In this document: piece by piece, positions 53,986 through 63,436 of the stretch
How positions within the stretch are numbered: position 1 is the first letter of the stretch
Layout of the letters: each line of letters starts with the position of its first letter
Source of the DNA: Bacteroidota bacterium
GTDB taxonomy: Bacteria; Bacteroidota; Bacteroidia; Flavobacteriales; Weeksellaceae
NCBI GenBank assembly: GCA_023461035.1
Contig: JAEWOD010000020.1
Coordinates: 1 to 64,000, forward strand
DNA: 64,000 nt
Direction: 5' to 3'
Notes under the pieces: model-generated
Told to the model about the DNA's origin: nothing
Database searches by the model: none
The model's input: only the letters and a program-made list of their open reading frames with translations
Program-made: the position numbers and the translations under genes

Positions 53986-55188
53986 ATGAATTTGGGATTT
54001 CTGAAAAATTATATCAAAGGAGACAAATACCTATGGGCGTTTATCGTGATATTGGCTATATTTTCGTTTCTACCGGTATATTCGGCAAGTTCCAATTTGG
54101 TTTACACGGTAGGTTCCGGTTCGGTCTTTTCGCACATGGGAAAACATGCTGCATTTTTGATAGTGGGACTGGTCATAATCGTGGGGCTTCAGCGGGTAGA
54201 TTATAAATATTTTGGGGGTTTAGCGTTATTGGGTTTGCCTATTGTTTTCATTTTGCTCGTGGTCACATTGGTACAGGGAACTACCATTGAAGGAGCCAAT
54301 GCTGCTCGATGGTTAAAGCTTCCCGGAACTTCGATTACGATTCAGACTTCTACCTTTGCGTCGATGGTGTTGCTGGTGTATATCGCGCGTTATCTTACCA
54401 AAATTCGGGACAAAGAAGTAACTTTAGGACAATCTTTTTTCCCGTTGTTTTTTCCCATGTTTGTAATAATCGGACTGATTTTTCCGGCCAACGGTTCCAC
54501 AGCAGTCATTCTTTTTGCCATGTGTATGACGCTGTTATTTATAGGCGGATTTCCATGGAAAATATTAGCGGGAATTTTTGGTTTTGGTATGATTGCCGGC
54601 GGAGCATTTATATTCATTGCTTTGAATTATGGGGATTTGATTCCGAATTCACGTGTACATACCTGGAAATCCAGAATTGAAAATTATTCCAAAGACGACG
54701 GAATCGAATCCTATCAGGTTCATCACGCAAAAGCGGCTATAAACCGGGGAGGTGTAAGCGGAGTGGGACCCGGAAAAAGTGTTTTCAAACAGACCTTACC
54801 TCAATCTTCTTCCGACTTTATCTTTGCCATCATCGTAGAAGAATATGGAATTTTAGGAGCATCAGGATTAATTTTTATTTTCCTACTCATCTTATTCAGG
54901 ATTATGATAGTCGCTACTAAAATCCATACATTTTTTGGTACGCTGCTCGTCTTTGCGGTAGGAATTCCCGTAATTTTTCAAGCGATGATCAACATGGGCG
55001 TGGCGGTAAACCTCTTTCCGGTTACAGGCCAACCCTTGCCGATGATCAGTTATGGAGGGACTTCTCTCTGGGTAACATGCATTGCCTTGGGAATTATTTT
55101 GAGTGTGAGCCGTGCGATCAAATCGCCGGAAGAAATACAATTAGAAGAAAAAAGAAATACAGATGCAGTCATCCAGGACATCGCCTAA
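53986..55188 (+). CDS. ftsW: Division SEDS glycosyltransferase FtsW
   Basis: Septal peptidoglycan polymerase partnered with FtsI. 400 residues, about ten membrane helices. Family motifs: GANAARWLKLPG near 104-115, GGVSGVGPGKSVFKQTLPQSSSDFIFA in the large periplasmic loop near 254-280, and PMISYGGTSLW near 349-359. Normal length, unlike the enlarged RodA in this window. The 3' end overlaps murG by 26 bases. Confidence 0.96.
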   Translation: MNLGFLKNYIKGDKYLWAFIVILAIFSFLPVYSASSNLVYTVGSGSVFSHMGKHAAFLIVGLVIIVGLQRVDYKYFGGLALLGLPIVFILLVVTLVQGTTIEGANAARWLKLPGTSITIQTSTFASMVLLVYIARYLTKIRDKEVTLGQSFFPLFFPMFVIIGLIFPANGSTAVILFAMCMTLLFIGGFPWKILAGIFGFGMIAGGAFIFIALNYGDLIPNSRVHTWKSRIENYSKDDGIESYQVHHAKAAINRGGVSGVGPGKSVFKQTLPQSSSDFIFAIIVEEYGILGASGLIFIFLLILFRIMIVATKIHTFFGTLLVFAVGIPVIFQAMINMGVAVNLFPVTGQPLPMISYGGTSLWVTCIALGIILSVSRAIKSPEEIQLEEKRNTDAVIQDIA

Positions 55189-56269
55189 AATCATCATCAG
55201 CGGAGGAGGCACAGGTGGTCACATTTATCCGGCAATTGCCATTGCGGATGAAATCAGAAGCCGTTTGCCCGAAGCCGAAATTTTGTTTGTAGGTGCTCTG
55301 GGAAAAATGGAAATGGAAAAAGTCCCGAAAGCGGGTTATCCGATTAAAGGTTTGCCGATTGCCGGAATTGATCGTGGAAATATTTTGTCCAATTTAAGTT
55401 TTCCGTCCAAACTGCTGAAAAGTTTAAAATTAGCGAAGCAGATTATAAATGAATTCCAACCGGATGTCGCCATCGGGACCGGCGGATACGCCAGCGGACC
55501 GCTTTTGTGGCAGGCTTCGAAAAAAGGAATTCCCGTCATCATTCAGGAACAGAATTCCTTTCCGGGAATCACAAACAAGCTTTTGAAAAATAAAGCAGCA
55601 GCGATATGTGTGGCCTATGACGGCATTTCACAATTCCCCAAAGACAAAACGCACCATACCGGAAATCCGATTCGTTCCGAAATTTTTCAAAATCTGACAA
55701 ATCGAGATGTGGCTTTGAATTCGTATGGATTGGATCCGGATAAAAAAACCATACTTTCCATCGGTGGAAGCCAAGGTTCACGGACGTTAAACAATGCCTG
55801 GAAAAATGATTTGCAAAAAATTCAGGATACAGGTGTTCAGTTAATCTGGCAAACCGGAAAACTGGATTATGAGAAAATTAAAAATGAAGTTCCAAATGAT
55901 CTGAAAGGAATTCACATCACGGAATTTATTTACGATATGAAAACGGCTTTTGCGGTGGCAGATGTGATTGTTTCGCGTGCCGGTGCCATGGCTATTTCGG
56001 AGTTATCATTGGTTGGAAAGCCGGTGATTTTGGTTCCTTTTCCTTTTGCGGCAGAAGACCATCAAACCAAAAATGCAATGGCTTTGGTCAGTAAAAATGC
56101 GGCTTTGATGTTTACGGACTCGCAAGTTCCTGAGCATTTGGTGCAGGCATCGCTTGACTTGATTCAAAATGAAGAAGAGCAAAGAAAATTATCGGAAAAT
56201 TTAAAAAAATTGGGAAAGCCCAATGCGACAAAAGAAATCGTCGATATTTTGCTAAGTCAGATCAAATGA
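55163..56269 (+). CDS. murG: UDP-GlcNAc transferase MurG
   Basis: Converts lipid I to lipid II at the inner face of the membrane. 368 residues, GT-B fold. The N-terminal glycine loop is ISGGGTGGHIYPAIAIADE near 12-30; the second loop is GTGGYASGP near 105; the UDP-binding half has IGGSQGSRTLN near 201-211 and the RAGAMAISEL motif near 272. It overlaps ftsW by 26 and murC by 4 bases. Confidence 0.97.
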   Translation: MQSSRTSPKIIISGGGTGGHIYPAIAIADEIRSRLPEAEILFVGALGKMEMEKVPKAGYPIKGLPIAGIDRGNILSNLSFPSKLLKSLKLAKQIINEFQPDVAIGTGGYASGPLLWQASKKGIPVIIQEQNSFPGITNKLLKNKAAAICVAYDGISQFPKDKTHHTGNPIRSEIFQNLTNRDVALNSYGLDPDKKTILSIGGSQGSRTLNNAWKNDLQKIQDTGVQLIWQTGKLDYEKIKNEVPNDLKGIHITEFIYDMKTAFAVADVIVSRAGAMAISELSLVGKPVILVPFPFAAEDHQTKNAMALVSKNAALMFTDSQVPEHLVQASLDLIQNEEEQRKLSENLKKLGKPNATKEIVDILLSQIK

Positions 56270-57606
56270 GTGTTTTAGACAAGACATATTATTATTTCAT
56301 AGGTGCCGGAGGAATCGGGATGAGTGCCCTCGCACGCTATTTTAAATATTTGGAAAAAGTGGTTTTGGGATATGATAAAACCCCCACCGAATTGACCAAT
56401 CAACTGGAAAAGGAAGGAATTGATCTGCATTTTGAAGATCATCTGGATAAAATTCCAAATTTTTTGACACCTGAAAATACGTTGGTGATTTATACGCCGG
56501 CGGTACCAATGGAACACAAAGAATTGAATTATTTTTTGGACAATGGATTTCAGGTGATGAAACGTTCGGAAGTGTTGGGCGAAATCACCCGTTCCAGTTA
56601 TGGAATTGCGGTAGCGGGAACGCACGGAAAAACGACGACTTCTTCCATTTTGGGACATATTTTACATGAATCCGGATTGGAAAGCACTGCGTTTTTGGGA
56701 GGTGTTCTGGAGAATTATGACACCAATTTTCTGATAAACGGAAATAAGATTACGGTTTCGGAAGCGGACGAATTTGACCGTTCTTTTCTGCGACTTTCGC
56801 CCAAAATCGGAATCATCACTTCCATGGATGCCGACCATTTGGATATTTATGGAAACAAAGAAGAATTTGAACAAACTTTTAAAGAATTCAGTCAGAAAAT
56901 TACTGAGAAATTATTTGTCCGGAAAGGTTTGCCGATTCCAAACGCTTCGACTTACGGTGTGGAATCGGGAGCGGATTTCGATGCGGTAAACATACGGATA
57001 GAAAACGGGATTTATCATTTTGATCTGAATACGCCTGCGGGAGTTTATGAAAACTTCGAATTGAAATTACCCGGAAAACACAATGTGGAAAACGCTACGG
57101 CGGCGATTGCGGTTGCGCTTCACCTGCAAGTTCCGGTGGCAAAAATCAAACAGGCACTGGAGGATTTCAGAGGAGTGAAAAGAAGATTTAACCGTTGGGA
57201 CATCAAGGGAAAAATTTACATAGACGATTACGCACATCATCCGACGGAACTCAATGCTGTTATAAGTTCTGTGAAAGAAATGTTTCCAGAAAAGAAGATT
57301 TTGGGAGTTTTTCAGCCACATTTATTTACCCGGACAAGAGATTTTATAGATGGATTTGCGGAGAGTTTAAGTCAATTTGACGAATTGGTTTTACTGGATA
57401 TTTATCCGGCGAGAGAATTACCGATTGACGGTATTACTTCTCAAGCATTGGCTGATAAAATTAATTTGAAAAATAAAGAAGTCTGTTCGCTTTCAGAAGC
57501 GATGGAATTGATAAAATCAAAAGATTTTGATGTATTGGTTACGGTAGGAGCAGGAAATATTGACACTTTGGTTAAACCTATAAAAAAATGGTTAGATGAG
57601 AACTAA
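56266..57606 (+). CDS. murC: UDP-MurNAc:L-alanine ligase MurC
   Basis: Adds the first amino acid to UDP-MurNAc. 446 residues. N-terminal GAGGIGMSALARYF; ATP loop VAGTHGKTTTSSIL near 115-128; EADEFDRSFLRLSP near 166-179; the C-terminal IYIDDYAHHPTEL near 317-329 is diagnostic. It overlaps murG by 4 bases and ftsQ by 11. Confidence 0.97.
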   Translation: MSVLDKTYYYFIGAGGIGMSALARYFKYLEKVVLGYDKTPTELTNQLEKEGIDLHFEDHLDKIPNFLTPENTLVIYTPAVPMEHKELNYFLDNGFQVMKRSEVLGEITRSSYGIAVAGTHGKTTTSSILGHILHESGLESTAFLGGVLENYDTNFLINGNKITVSEADEFDRSFLRLSPKIGIITSMDADHLDIYGNKEEFEQTFKEFSQKITEKLFVRKGLPIPNASTYGVESGADFDAVNIRIENGIYHFDLNTPAGVYENFELKLPGKHNVENATAAIAVALHLQVPVAKIKQALEDFRGVKRRFNRWDIKGKIYIDDYAHHPTELNAVISSVKEMFPEKKILGVFQPHLFTRTRDFIDGFAESLSQFDELVLLDIYPARELPIDGITSQALADKINLKNKEVCSLSEAMELIKSKDFDVLVTVGAGNIDTLVKPIKKWLDEN

Positions 57607-58339
57607 ATGGATGTTGTTAAAAACGATTTTAGGTGTCGGGATTCTTGCTTTTCTGGTGAGTTTTTCGGCACAAAGACATGCCTGCAAAGCAGTAACCGAT
57701 GTAAAAATAAAGGTTGATCATGAGTCCGGAAAATTTTTTGTGAATGATAGTTTGGTAAGGAAAGTATTGGATGGAAAACAAATTCGGGTCAGTGAGGTGC
57801 CACTTGGTAATATGGAAGTGGATCAGGTTGAGAATATATTGGACCGGAATTCATTTGTAAAAAAGTCACAGGTTTTTCAAGACATAAATGGAGAATTAAA
57901 AGTAAGAATCCAGCAAGAAGAGCCTGTAGCCCGTATTAACACCGGTGTTGATGAATACTATCTTTCAGGCGATTTAACCAAAATGCCGCTTTCTACCTTG
58001 TATTCGGCAGAAGTTTTATTGGTAGGAGGAGAGATTGAAGAAGAAGATTATGAGGGAATTCGATCTTTGACCCAGTATATATCGGCTGATAAGTTGTTGA
58101 AAAAACACATTATTGCCGTTAAAAAAGAAAAGCCAAATTCGTTTATTTTGTTGGTAAACAAAGGTGATTACGTCATTGAATTTGGTGAATTAAAAAATTT
58201 CGAGTCGAAATTCGAAAAACTGAAATTATTTTACGATCAATTTCTCGGAAAAGTAGGATTGAATTATTATGAAAAAATTAACCTAAGATTTAATAACCAA
58301 ATTGTAGCAACCAAAAGAATTAACGATGAAAAACACTAG
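57596..58339 (+). CDS. ftsQ: Cell division protein FtsQ
   Basis: Bitopic divisome protein of 247 residues: cytoplasmic head (1-7), one membrane helix (about 8-24) and a periplasmic domain. The first periplasmic part is POTRA-like (FFVNDSLVRKVLD ... VDQVENILDRNSFVKKSQVF) and is followed by a beta-rich FtsQ domain with RIQQEEPVARIN. Identification rests on this topology and the place between murC and ftsA. It overlaps ftsA by 14 bases. Confidence 0.92.
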   Translation: MRTKWMLLKTILGVGILAFLVSFSAQRHACKAVTDVKIKVDHESGKFFVNDSLVRKVLDGKQIRVSEVPLGNMEVDQVENILDRNSFVKKSQVFQDINGELKVRIQQEEPVARINTGVDEYYLSGDLTKMPLSTLYSAEVLLVGGEIEEEDYEGIRSLTQYISADKLLKKHIIAVKKEKPNSFILLVNKGDYVIEFGELKNFESKFEKLKLFYDQFLGKVGLNYYEKINLRFNNQIVATKRINDEKH

Positions 58340-59723
58340 AGGAATAGCCGTAGGCTTGGACATAGGGACCACCAAAATAGTAGCGATGGTAGGTCGTAAA
58401 AATGAACATGGGAAAATAGAAATACTGGGTGTAGGAAAAGCCAAAAGTCTGGGTGTTCATAGAGGTGTCGTCAATAATATTACCCAAACGGTTAATTCAA
58501 TAAAAGAAGCGGTTGCAGAAGCAGAAGCGGCCTCAGGCTATAAAATTACCGATGTTACTGTCGGGATTGCAGGGCAGCACATCCGCTCGCTTCAGCACAG
58601 CGATTACATCACCCGTCCCAATTATGAGGATGTCATAGATGAAAATGATCTGAAAAAATTGGTGAACCAGGTTTACAAATTGGTGATGTTGCCGGGAGAG
58701 GAGATCATTCATGTATTGCCACAGGAATTCAAAGTCGATAGCGAAGGTGAAATTACCGAACCGATGGGTATGTACGGCAGCCGTTTGGAAGCCAATTTCC
58801 ATGTGGTAGTAGGACAAGTGACTTCGATAAAAAATATAGCACGTTGTGTTAAAAATGCCGGATTGAATCTGGCGGGAATCACATTGGAGCCGATTGCTTC
58901 CTCAGATGCTGCACTGAGTAAAGAAGAAAAAGAAGCCGGAGTGGCTTTGATAGACATAGGAGGCGGAACGACCGATATTGCGATTTTTAAAGACAATATG
59001 ATCCGTCACACTTCGGTCATTCCTTTTGGCGGAAACGTGATTACGGAAGACATAAAAGTAGGTTGTTCCATCATCGAGCGACAAGCGGAATTGTTAAAAG
59101 AAAAATTCGGATCGGCATGGCCGGGCGAAAACAAAGAATCGGAAATCGTTTCCATACCGGGATTGCGTGGACGTGATCCGAAGGAAATTTCGCTAAAGCG
59201 ACTTTCTCAAATCATCCATGCGAGAGTTCAGGAAATTCTGGAACAAAGTTATTTGGAATTGAAACACTATGGTTGCGAGGAACAAAAGAAAAAACTGATT
59301 GCCGGAATCGTGATGACTGGTGGTGGTTCCAAATTGAAACACATCCGTCAATTGACTGAATACCTGACCGGAATGGATGTGCGCATCGGTTTTTCAAACG
59401 AACACATAGTAGGCGAAATGGTGGACGAACTTTCCGGCCCTGAATATGCAACTTCTGTGGGACTGTTGATGAAAGGTTTGGAGAAACTGGAAGAAAACAT
59501 GGATGAGATCTACGAAGAAGAAGTCATTTCAGTAATGACAGGAGGAGAAGAATCGGCAGAAGGACTTGAAAATGAAAAAGTAAAAGTCGAATCATTATTA
59601 GATGTCGACAAACAGGAAAAGCCAAAAAAACAACCGGTTCCAAAAGTGAAAAAACCAAAAGGACCGTCGGTCTTTACAAAATGGACGGATAAATTTATCC
59701 AAATGATCAATGAAACCGAATAA
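58326..59723 (+). CDS. ftsA: Cell division actin homologue FtsA
   Basis: Actin-like membrane tether of FtsZ. 465 residues. Nucleotide-binding motifs: GLDIGTTKIVAMV near 9-21, IDIGGGTTDIAIF near 214-226 and VMTGGGSKL near 327-335. The last residues (FTKWTDKFIQMINE) form the expected amphipathic membrane-targeting helix, after an acidic, Lys/Pro-rich linker. It lies 29 bp before the ftsZ ATG. Confidence 0.97.
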   Translation: MKNTRGIAVGLDIGTTKIVAMVGRKNEHGKIEILGVGKAKSLGVHRGVVNNITQTVNSIKEAVAEAEAASGYKITDVTVGIAGQHIRSLQHSDYITRPNYEDVIDENDLKKLVNQVYKLVMLPGEEIIHVLPQEFKVDSEGEITEPMGMYGSRLEANFHVVVGQVTSIKNIARCVKNAGLNLAGITLEPIASSDAALSKEEKEAGVALIDIGGGTTDIAIFKDNMIRHTSVIPFGGNVITEDIKVGCSIIERQAELLKEKFGSAWPGENKESEIVSIPGLRGRDPKEISLKRLSQIIHARVQEILEQSYLELKHYGCEEQKKKLIAGIVMTGGGSKLKHIRQLTEYLTGMDVRIGFSNEHIVGEMVDELSGPEYATSVGLLMKGLEKLEENMDEIYEEEVISVMTGGEESAEGLENEKVKVESLLDVDKQEKPKKQPVPKVKKPKGPSVFTKWTDKFIQMINETE

Positions 59724-59752
59724 CTAAAAAATTGAACCAAAAAATTAAAGAT

Positions 59753-61486
59753 ATGAGTAGCGGAGATTTTATGTTTGACTTACCCAAACAAAGGTCATCA
59801 TCCATCAAGGTGATAGGCGTAGGTGGTGGCGGAAGCAATGCGGTCAATCACATGTATCAACAGGGAATAGAAGGAGTGGATTTTGTGGTTTGTAACACAG
59901 ACGCACAAGCTTTGAATAATAGCCCTGTCCCCAATCGCATTCAATTAGGCCAATCGACAACAGAAGGAATGGGAGCCGGAGCAAATCCTGAAGTAGGAGA
60001 ACAAGCTGCTCTGGAAAGCATAGACGATATCAAAAAATTTCTTGACACCAATACCAAAATGGTTTTTATCACGGCCGGAATGGGCGGAGGAACCGGTACG
60101 GGTGCTGCTCCCATCATCGCCGGAATTTCCAAAGAATTGGGGATTTTGACGGTTGGGATTGTAACTGCACCTTTTTATTTTGAAGGAAAAATGCGTTTGG
60201 AACAAGCAGAAAGAGGAATTGAAAAATTACAGAAAAATGTCGATTCTTTGATCGTAATTAACAACGATAAGCTACGCGAATTATACGGAAACCTTGGTTA
60301 CAAAGCAAGTTTTGCAAAAGCGGACGAAGTTTTGACGACAGCTGCCAAAGGAATTGCTGAAGTAATTTCCAAACACTATGCGACCAATATCGACTTGCGC
60401 GATGCCAGAACCGTATTGGCAGATTCCGGAACCGCCATCATGGGAACCGGTATCGCAAGTGGTGAAAATAAAGCAAAAGAAGCGATCAATTCGGCTTTGG
60501 ATTCTCCATTGTTAAACAATAATAAAATAACGGGTGCTCAAAATGTATTGTTATTGATTGTTTCAGGTGACAATGAAGTAACGATGGACGAAATCGGAAT
60601 CATCAACGAGCATATTCAGTTTGAAGCCGGAAACCACGCCAATATCATCATGGGGGTAGGTGAAGATTTATCTTTGGGCGATAAAATAAGTGTGACAGTT
60701 GTTGCAACCGGTTTTCCGATGGAAGATCAGGTTTTCACCGGACGTGAAGAAGAAAAAGTATTTCATAGGCTGGAAGAAGAACAACCATTGGTACAAAAAC
60801 TATCCAGTGAAACACCTTATCCGGTTCGCGTAAAAAAGATCGTGGAAGAGGAGCTTCCTGAAAAAAAAATGGTGATTGAAGAAAAGCCTCAGGAAATCAA
60901 ATTCTTTCTGGATGAAGTAGAAGAAAAACCACAAGTCAAAGAAGTGGAAGAAAGTTGGGAGCCACAGTTGAAAAAAGAAGTTCAACAACCGCTGTTTGCA
61001 GAAGAAAAAGAAGAAGAAATCGTTTTTGAGGCTGAAGAAGAAATCATCGAAGATCAATCCCAAGAAACAGAGCAGGAAGATGAATTCCCGCAAACCATCA
61101 TGTTCACGCTGGATGATGATTTTGAAGAAGAGTTGCTTGAATTGGAAAAACCCATTACGGCTACTCAAACCGCAAAACCGGAAATAAAAAAGGAAATAAA
61201 GGAAGAAGTTGAAAAAGAAGATCCTTTTGATTCGCCTATTTCCCAATCGCTTTCACAAGCCATAGAAGAACGCAGAGCGCGGTTGAAACAATTCAACTAT
61301 AAATTTAAAAATACGCTTCAAAACAAAACTTTGGATGAAGTGGAAAACATTCCGGCGTATAAAAGACAAGGATTGGATTTGAGTGAAAGAGACGATAATT
61401 CGCCCTCTGATTTCATCGTGAGTAAGGACAGTAATAACGAAACGAAAATAAGACCGAACAATTTTCTACATGATAATGTTGATTAA
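59753..61486 (+). CDS. ftsZ: Cell division tubulin homologue FtsZ with long acidic linker
   Basis: Polymerising GTPase that forms the division ring. 577 residues from the ATG at 59753, preferred over a TTG at 59732. The GTPase domain fills about 15-335, with GGGGSNAVNHM near 24-34 and the tubulin signature GGGTGTGAAP at 111-120. A Glu/Lys-rich linker of ~200 residues follows (about 335-530), far longer than in E. coli. The conserved C-terminal peptide NIPAYKRQG is near 531, and an unusual ~38-residue extension follows it (LSERDDNSPSDF ... HDNVD). Last gene of the cluster. Confidence 0.97.
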   Translation: MSSGDFMFDLPKQRSSSIKVIGVGGGGSNAVNHMYQQGIEGVDFVVCNTDAQALNNSPVPNRIQLGQSTTEGMGAGANPEVGEQAALESIDDIKKFLDTNTKMVFITAGMGGGTGTGAAPIIAGISKELGILTVGIVTAPFYFEGKMRLEQAERGIEKLQKNVDSLIVINNDKLRELYGNLGYKASFAKADEVLTTAAKGIAEVISKHYATNIDLRDARTVLADSGTAIMGTGIASGENKAKEAINSALDSPLLNNNKITGAQNVLLLIVSGDNEVTMDEIGIINEHIQFEAGNHANIIMGVGEDLSLGDKISVTVVATGFPMEDQVFTGREEEKVFHRLEEEQPLVQKLSSETPYPVRVKKIVEEELPEKKMVIEEKPQEIKFFLDEVEEKPQVKEVEESWEPQLKKEVQQPLFAEEKEEEIVFEAEEEIIEDQSQETEQEDEFPQTIMFTLDDDFEEELLELEKPITATQTAKPEIKKEIKEEVEKEDPFDSPISQSLSQAIEERRARLKQFNYKFKNTLQNKTLDEVENIPAYKRQGLDLSERDDNSPSDFIVSKDSNNETKIRPNNFLHDNVD

Positions 61487-61507
61487 TTTGGTTTAGAGGT
61501 TGGTTAG

Positions 61508-61537
61508 ATTGCCCTTGGAAACAAGGGCAATTTTTTT
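61508..61537 (+). terminator. Terminator of the dcw cluster
   Basis: ATTGCCCTTG and CAAGGGCAAT form a perfect 10-bp stem with loop GAAA, then a run of Ts. It ends 4 bases before the convergent pyrophosphohydrolase stop. Confidence 0.93.
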
Positions 61538-61541
61538 GTGA

Positions 61542-62012
61542 CTATTTCTCCAAAATCCCTTTCAAATCAGCCGGCGAATAATCGACCGATTTCAATGTTT
61601 TATCGTCGCCTTTTCTGAAAACCAGAAACAATCCGTCCACTTCTTTAAAATAACTCTCGGTTCCGTCTTTTTCGAAATAATGTTTCATCGTGGCTTCGGC
61701 TTCTTCGACCGATTTACAGGCTTTACTCATGTTGGAACGCTGTACTTCGTCAAATAATTCGGAGAACTTGTCTTTTAATCCAAATTCGAGAATCGCACCT
61801 GACAAAACGTATTGGATATCACAAAGCGCATCTGCGATTTCCACGATGTCTTTGTCTTTTATGGCTTGTTCCAATTCTTCTAATTCTTCAGCGATCAAAG
61901 CAACACGCAGTTTGCATCTTGCTTCCGAAGGAATTTGGGGGGAATCCAGAATTGGATGTTGGAAAGTTTTATGGAATTCGGCTACGGACGTTAAACTTTT
62001 CGGGTCTTTCAT
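61542..62012 (-). CDS. MazG-like nucleoside triphosphate pyrophosphohydrolase
   Basis: A 156-residue all-alpha NTP pyrophosphohydrolase. Metal-binding motifs are EELEELEQAI near 43-52 and the EIADALCDIQYVL helix near 58-70. The C-terminal part (SYFKEVDGLFLVFRKGDDKTLKSVDYSPADL) is common to the Bacteroidota version. Likely substrate is a non-canonical or dNTP, for pool cleaning; not known precisely. Convergent with ftsZ. Confidence 0.85.
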   Translation of the reverse strand: MKDPKSLTSVAEFHKTFQHPILDSPQIPSEARCKLRVALIAEELEELEQAIKDKDIVEIADALCDIQYVLSGAILEFGLKDKFSELFDEVQRSNMSKACKSVEEAEATMKHYFEKDGTESYFKEVDGLFLVFRKGDDKTLKSVDYSPADLKGILEK

Positions 62013-62015
62013 TTC

Positions 62016-62052
62016 TTTATTGTATAATGTAATTGTTGTAAAATGTATATCG
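62016..62052. repeat. ATTGTATAATGTA-type short repeat
   Basis: ATTGTATAATGTAATTGTTGTAAAATGTATAT directly upstream of the pyrophosphohydrolase start, akin to the sequences at 12587 and 62178. It may also contribute promoter function to that gene. Confidence 0.35.
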
Positions 62053-62140
62053 TTTTTGGTTTGTAAAAATAGAATGATTTACTTGAAACAATACTCAACT
62101 TTGACAAAGTTTTTTCACAAAGAGCACAAAGTTTTCTAAC

Positions 62141-62173
62141 AAAAAAAAAGGATTCGAACCTGAACCCTTTTTT
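62141..62173 (-). terminator. Terminator of sucC
   Basis: On the minus strand AAAAAAGGGTTC and GAATCCTTTTTT form a stem with one G-T pair around a 6-base loop, followed by more Ts. It contains GGTTCGAATCC by chance, the consensus of a tRNA T-arm, but no tRNA. Confidence 0.8.
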
Positions 62174-62177
62174 ATAT

Positions 62178-62222
62178 TTTAATTGTACATTCTACCATAT
62201 ACAATTTTACTTTATACAATTT
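62178..62222 (-). repeat. ATTGTATA/ATGTACAAT short repeat after sucC
   Basis: On the minus strand AAATTGTATAAAGTAAAATTG runs into ATGGTAGAATGTACAAT immediately after the sucC stop. Content and position match the repeat at 12587-12620, which also starts just after a stop codon. Confidence 0.4.
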
Positions 62223-63416
62223 TTAAGCAACCACTTCTTTTACGCGGTCAGCGGCTTCCTGAAGCGTGATGGCAGAAAGAACTTTCAATCCTGAATCGTC
62301 AATCATTTGTTTGGCAATTTCAGCATTGGTTCCTTGTAACCGGACGATAATCGGAACCTGAATCGCATCACCCATGTTTTGGTAGGCATCTAGGATTCCT
62401 TGTGCCACACGGTCACAACGAACGATTCCTCCGAAAATATTGACCAAAATAGCTTTTACGTTTTCGTCTTTTAAAATGATTCGGAATGCTTTTTCCACAC
62501 GTTCTGCATCGGCAGTTCCTCCTACATCCAAAAAGTTGGCAGGGTTTCCGCCTGATAATTTGATGATGTCCATAGTCGCCATCGCAAGTCCGGCTCCGTT
62601 CACCATACATCCTACATTTCCGTCTAATTTCACGAAATTTAATCCCGCTGCATCGGCTTCTACTTCGGTTGCATCTTCCTCTCTCGTATCACGCAAAGCG
62701 GCTAAATCTGGATGACGGAAAAGCGCATTGTCGTCAAGCGTTACTTTAGCATCAACTGCCATAATCTGGTTGTCAGACGTTTTCAAAACCGGATTGATTT
62801 CAAAAAGAGAAGCATCGATTCCTACAAAAGCTTTGTAAAGTGCGTCAATGAATTTCACACCGTCTTTAAAAGCAGCTCCGCTCAAACCTAAGTTGAAAGC
62901 GATTTTACGTGCCTGGAATCCTTGCAATCCAACGGCAGGATCTACTTCTTCCAAGAATATTTTTTCAGGTGTTTCTTCAGCAACCGTTTCGATGTCCATT
63001 CCTCCTTCCGTCGAATACATGATCATATTCACGCCTTTTGCACGGTTCAGCAATACGGAAACATAGAATTCTTCCGTTTCAGTTTCACCCGGATAATATA
63101 CATCCTCAGCGATTAAAACCTGATGTACTTTTTTACCTTCGGCAGAAGTCTGTGGTGTAACCAATTGCATCCCGATGATGTTCTCGGCATTTTCTTTCAG
63201 CTTTTCCATAGTCGGAGAGAATTTTACTCCTCCTCCTTTTCCGCGTCCTCCGGCATGAACCTGGGCTTTTACCACCCAACCTTCATTTCCGGTCATTTCC
63301 GTCATTTTTTTTGCGGCTTCTACTGCTTCGTCAGGAGTGGAAGCGACAATTCCTCGTTGGATTTTAACACCGTATTTGCTTAAGATTTCTTTTCCTTGGT
63401 ATTCGTGAAGATTCAT
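62223..63416 (-). CDS. sucC: Succinate-CoA ligase (ADP-forming) subunit beta
   Basis: Beta subunit of succinyl-CoA synthetase in the TCA cycle, 397 residues. N-terminal ATP-grasp domain with MNLHEYQGKEIL and the VVKAQVHAGGRGKGGGVK nucleotide loop near 48-65; the C-terminal CoA-ligase half has NFLDVGGTADAERVEKAF near 300 and NIFGGIVRCD near 333-342. The alpha subunit (sucD) is not adjacent, so the two are encoded apart, as is usual in Flavobacteriia. A -7 box lies 20 bases upstream. Confidence 0.97.
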   Translation of the reverse strand: MNLHEYQGKEILSKYGVKIQRGIVASTPDEAVEAAKKMTEMTGNEGWVVKAQVHAGGRGKGGGVKFSPTMEKLKENAENIIGMQLVTPQTSAEGKKVHQVLIAEDVYYPGETETEEFYVSVLLNRAKGVNMIMYSTEGGMDIETVAEETPEKIFLEEVDPAVGLQGFQARKIAFNLGLSGAAFKDGVKFIDALYKAFVGIDASLFEINPVLKTSDNQIMAVDAKVTLDDNALFRHPDLAALRDTREEDATEVEADAAGLNFVKLDGNVGCMVNGAGLAMATMDIIKLSGGNPANFLDVGGTADAERVEKAFRIILKDENVKAILVNIFGGIVRCDRVAQGILDAYQNMGDAIQVPIIVRLQGTNAEIAKQMIDDSGLKVLSAITLQEAADRVKEVVA

Positions 63417-63436
63417 TATAATAAAATTTGGTAGCG

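Noticed and set aside
60800..61246. 148-codon minus-strand ORF rich in Phe
   Set aside because: It is the antisense shadow of the Glu/Lys-rich FtsZ linker.
62150..62166. GGTTCGAATCC, the consensus T-arm of a tRNA, on the minus strand
   Set aside because: No acceptor, D or anticodon arms fit around it; it is part of the sucC terminator stem.
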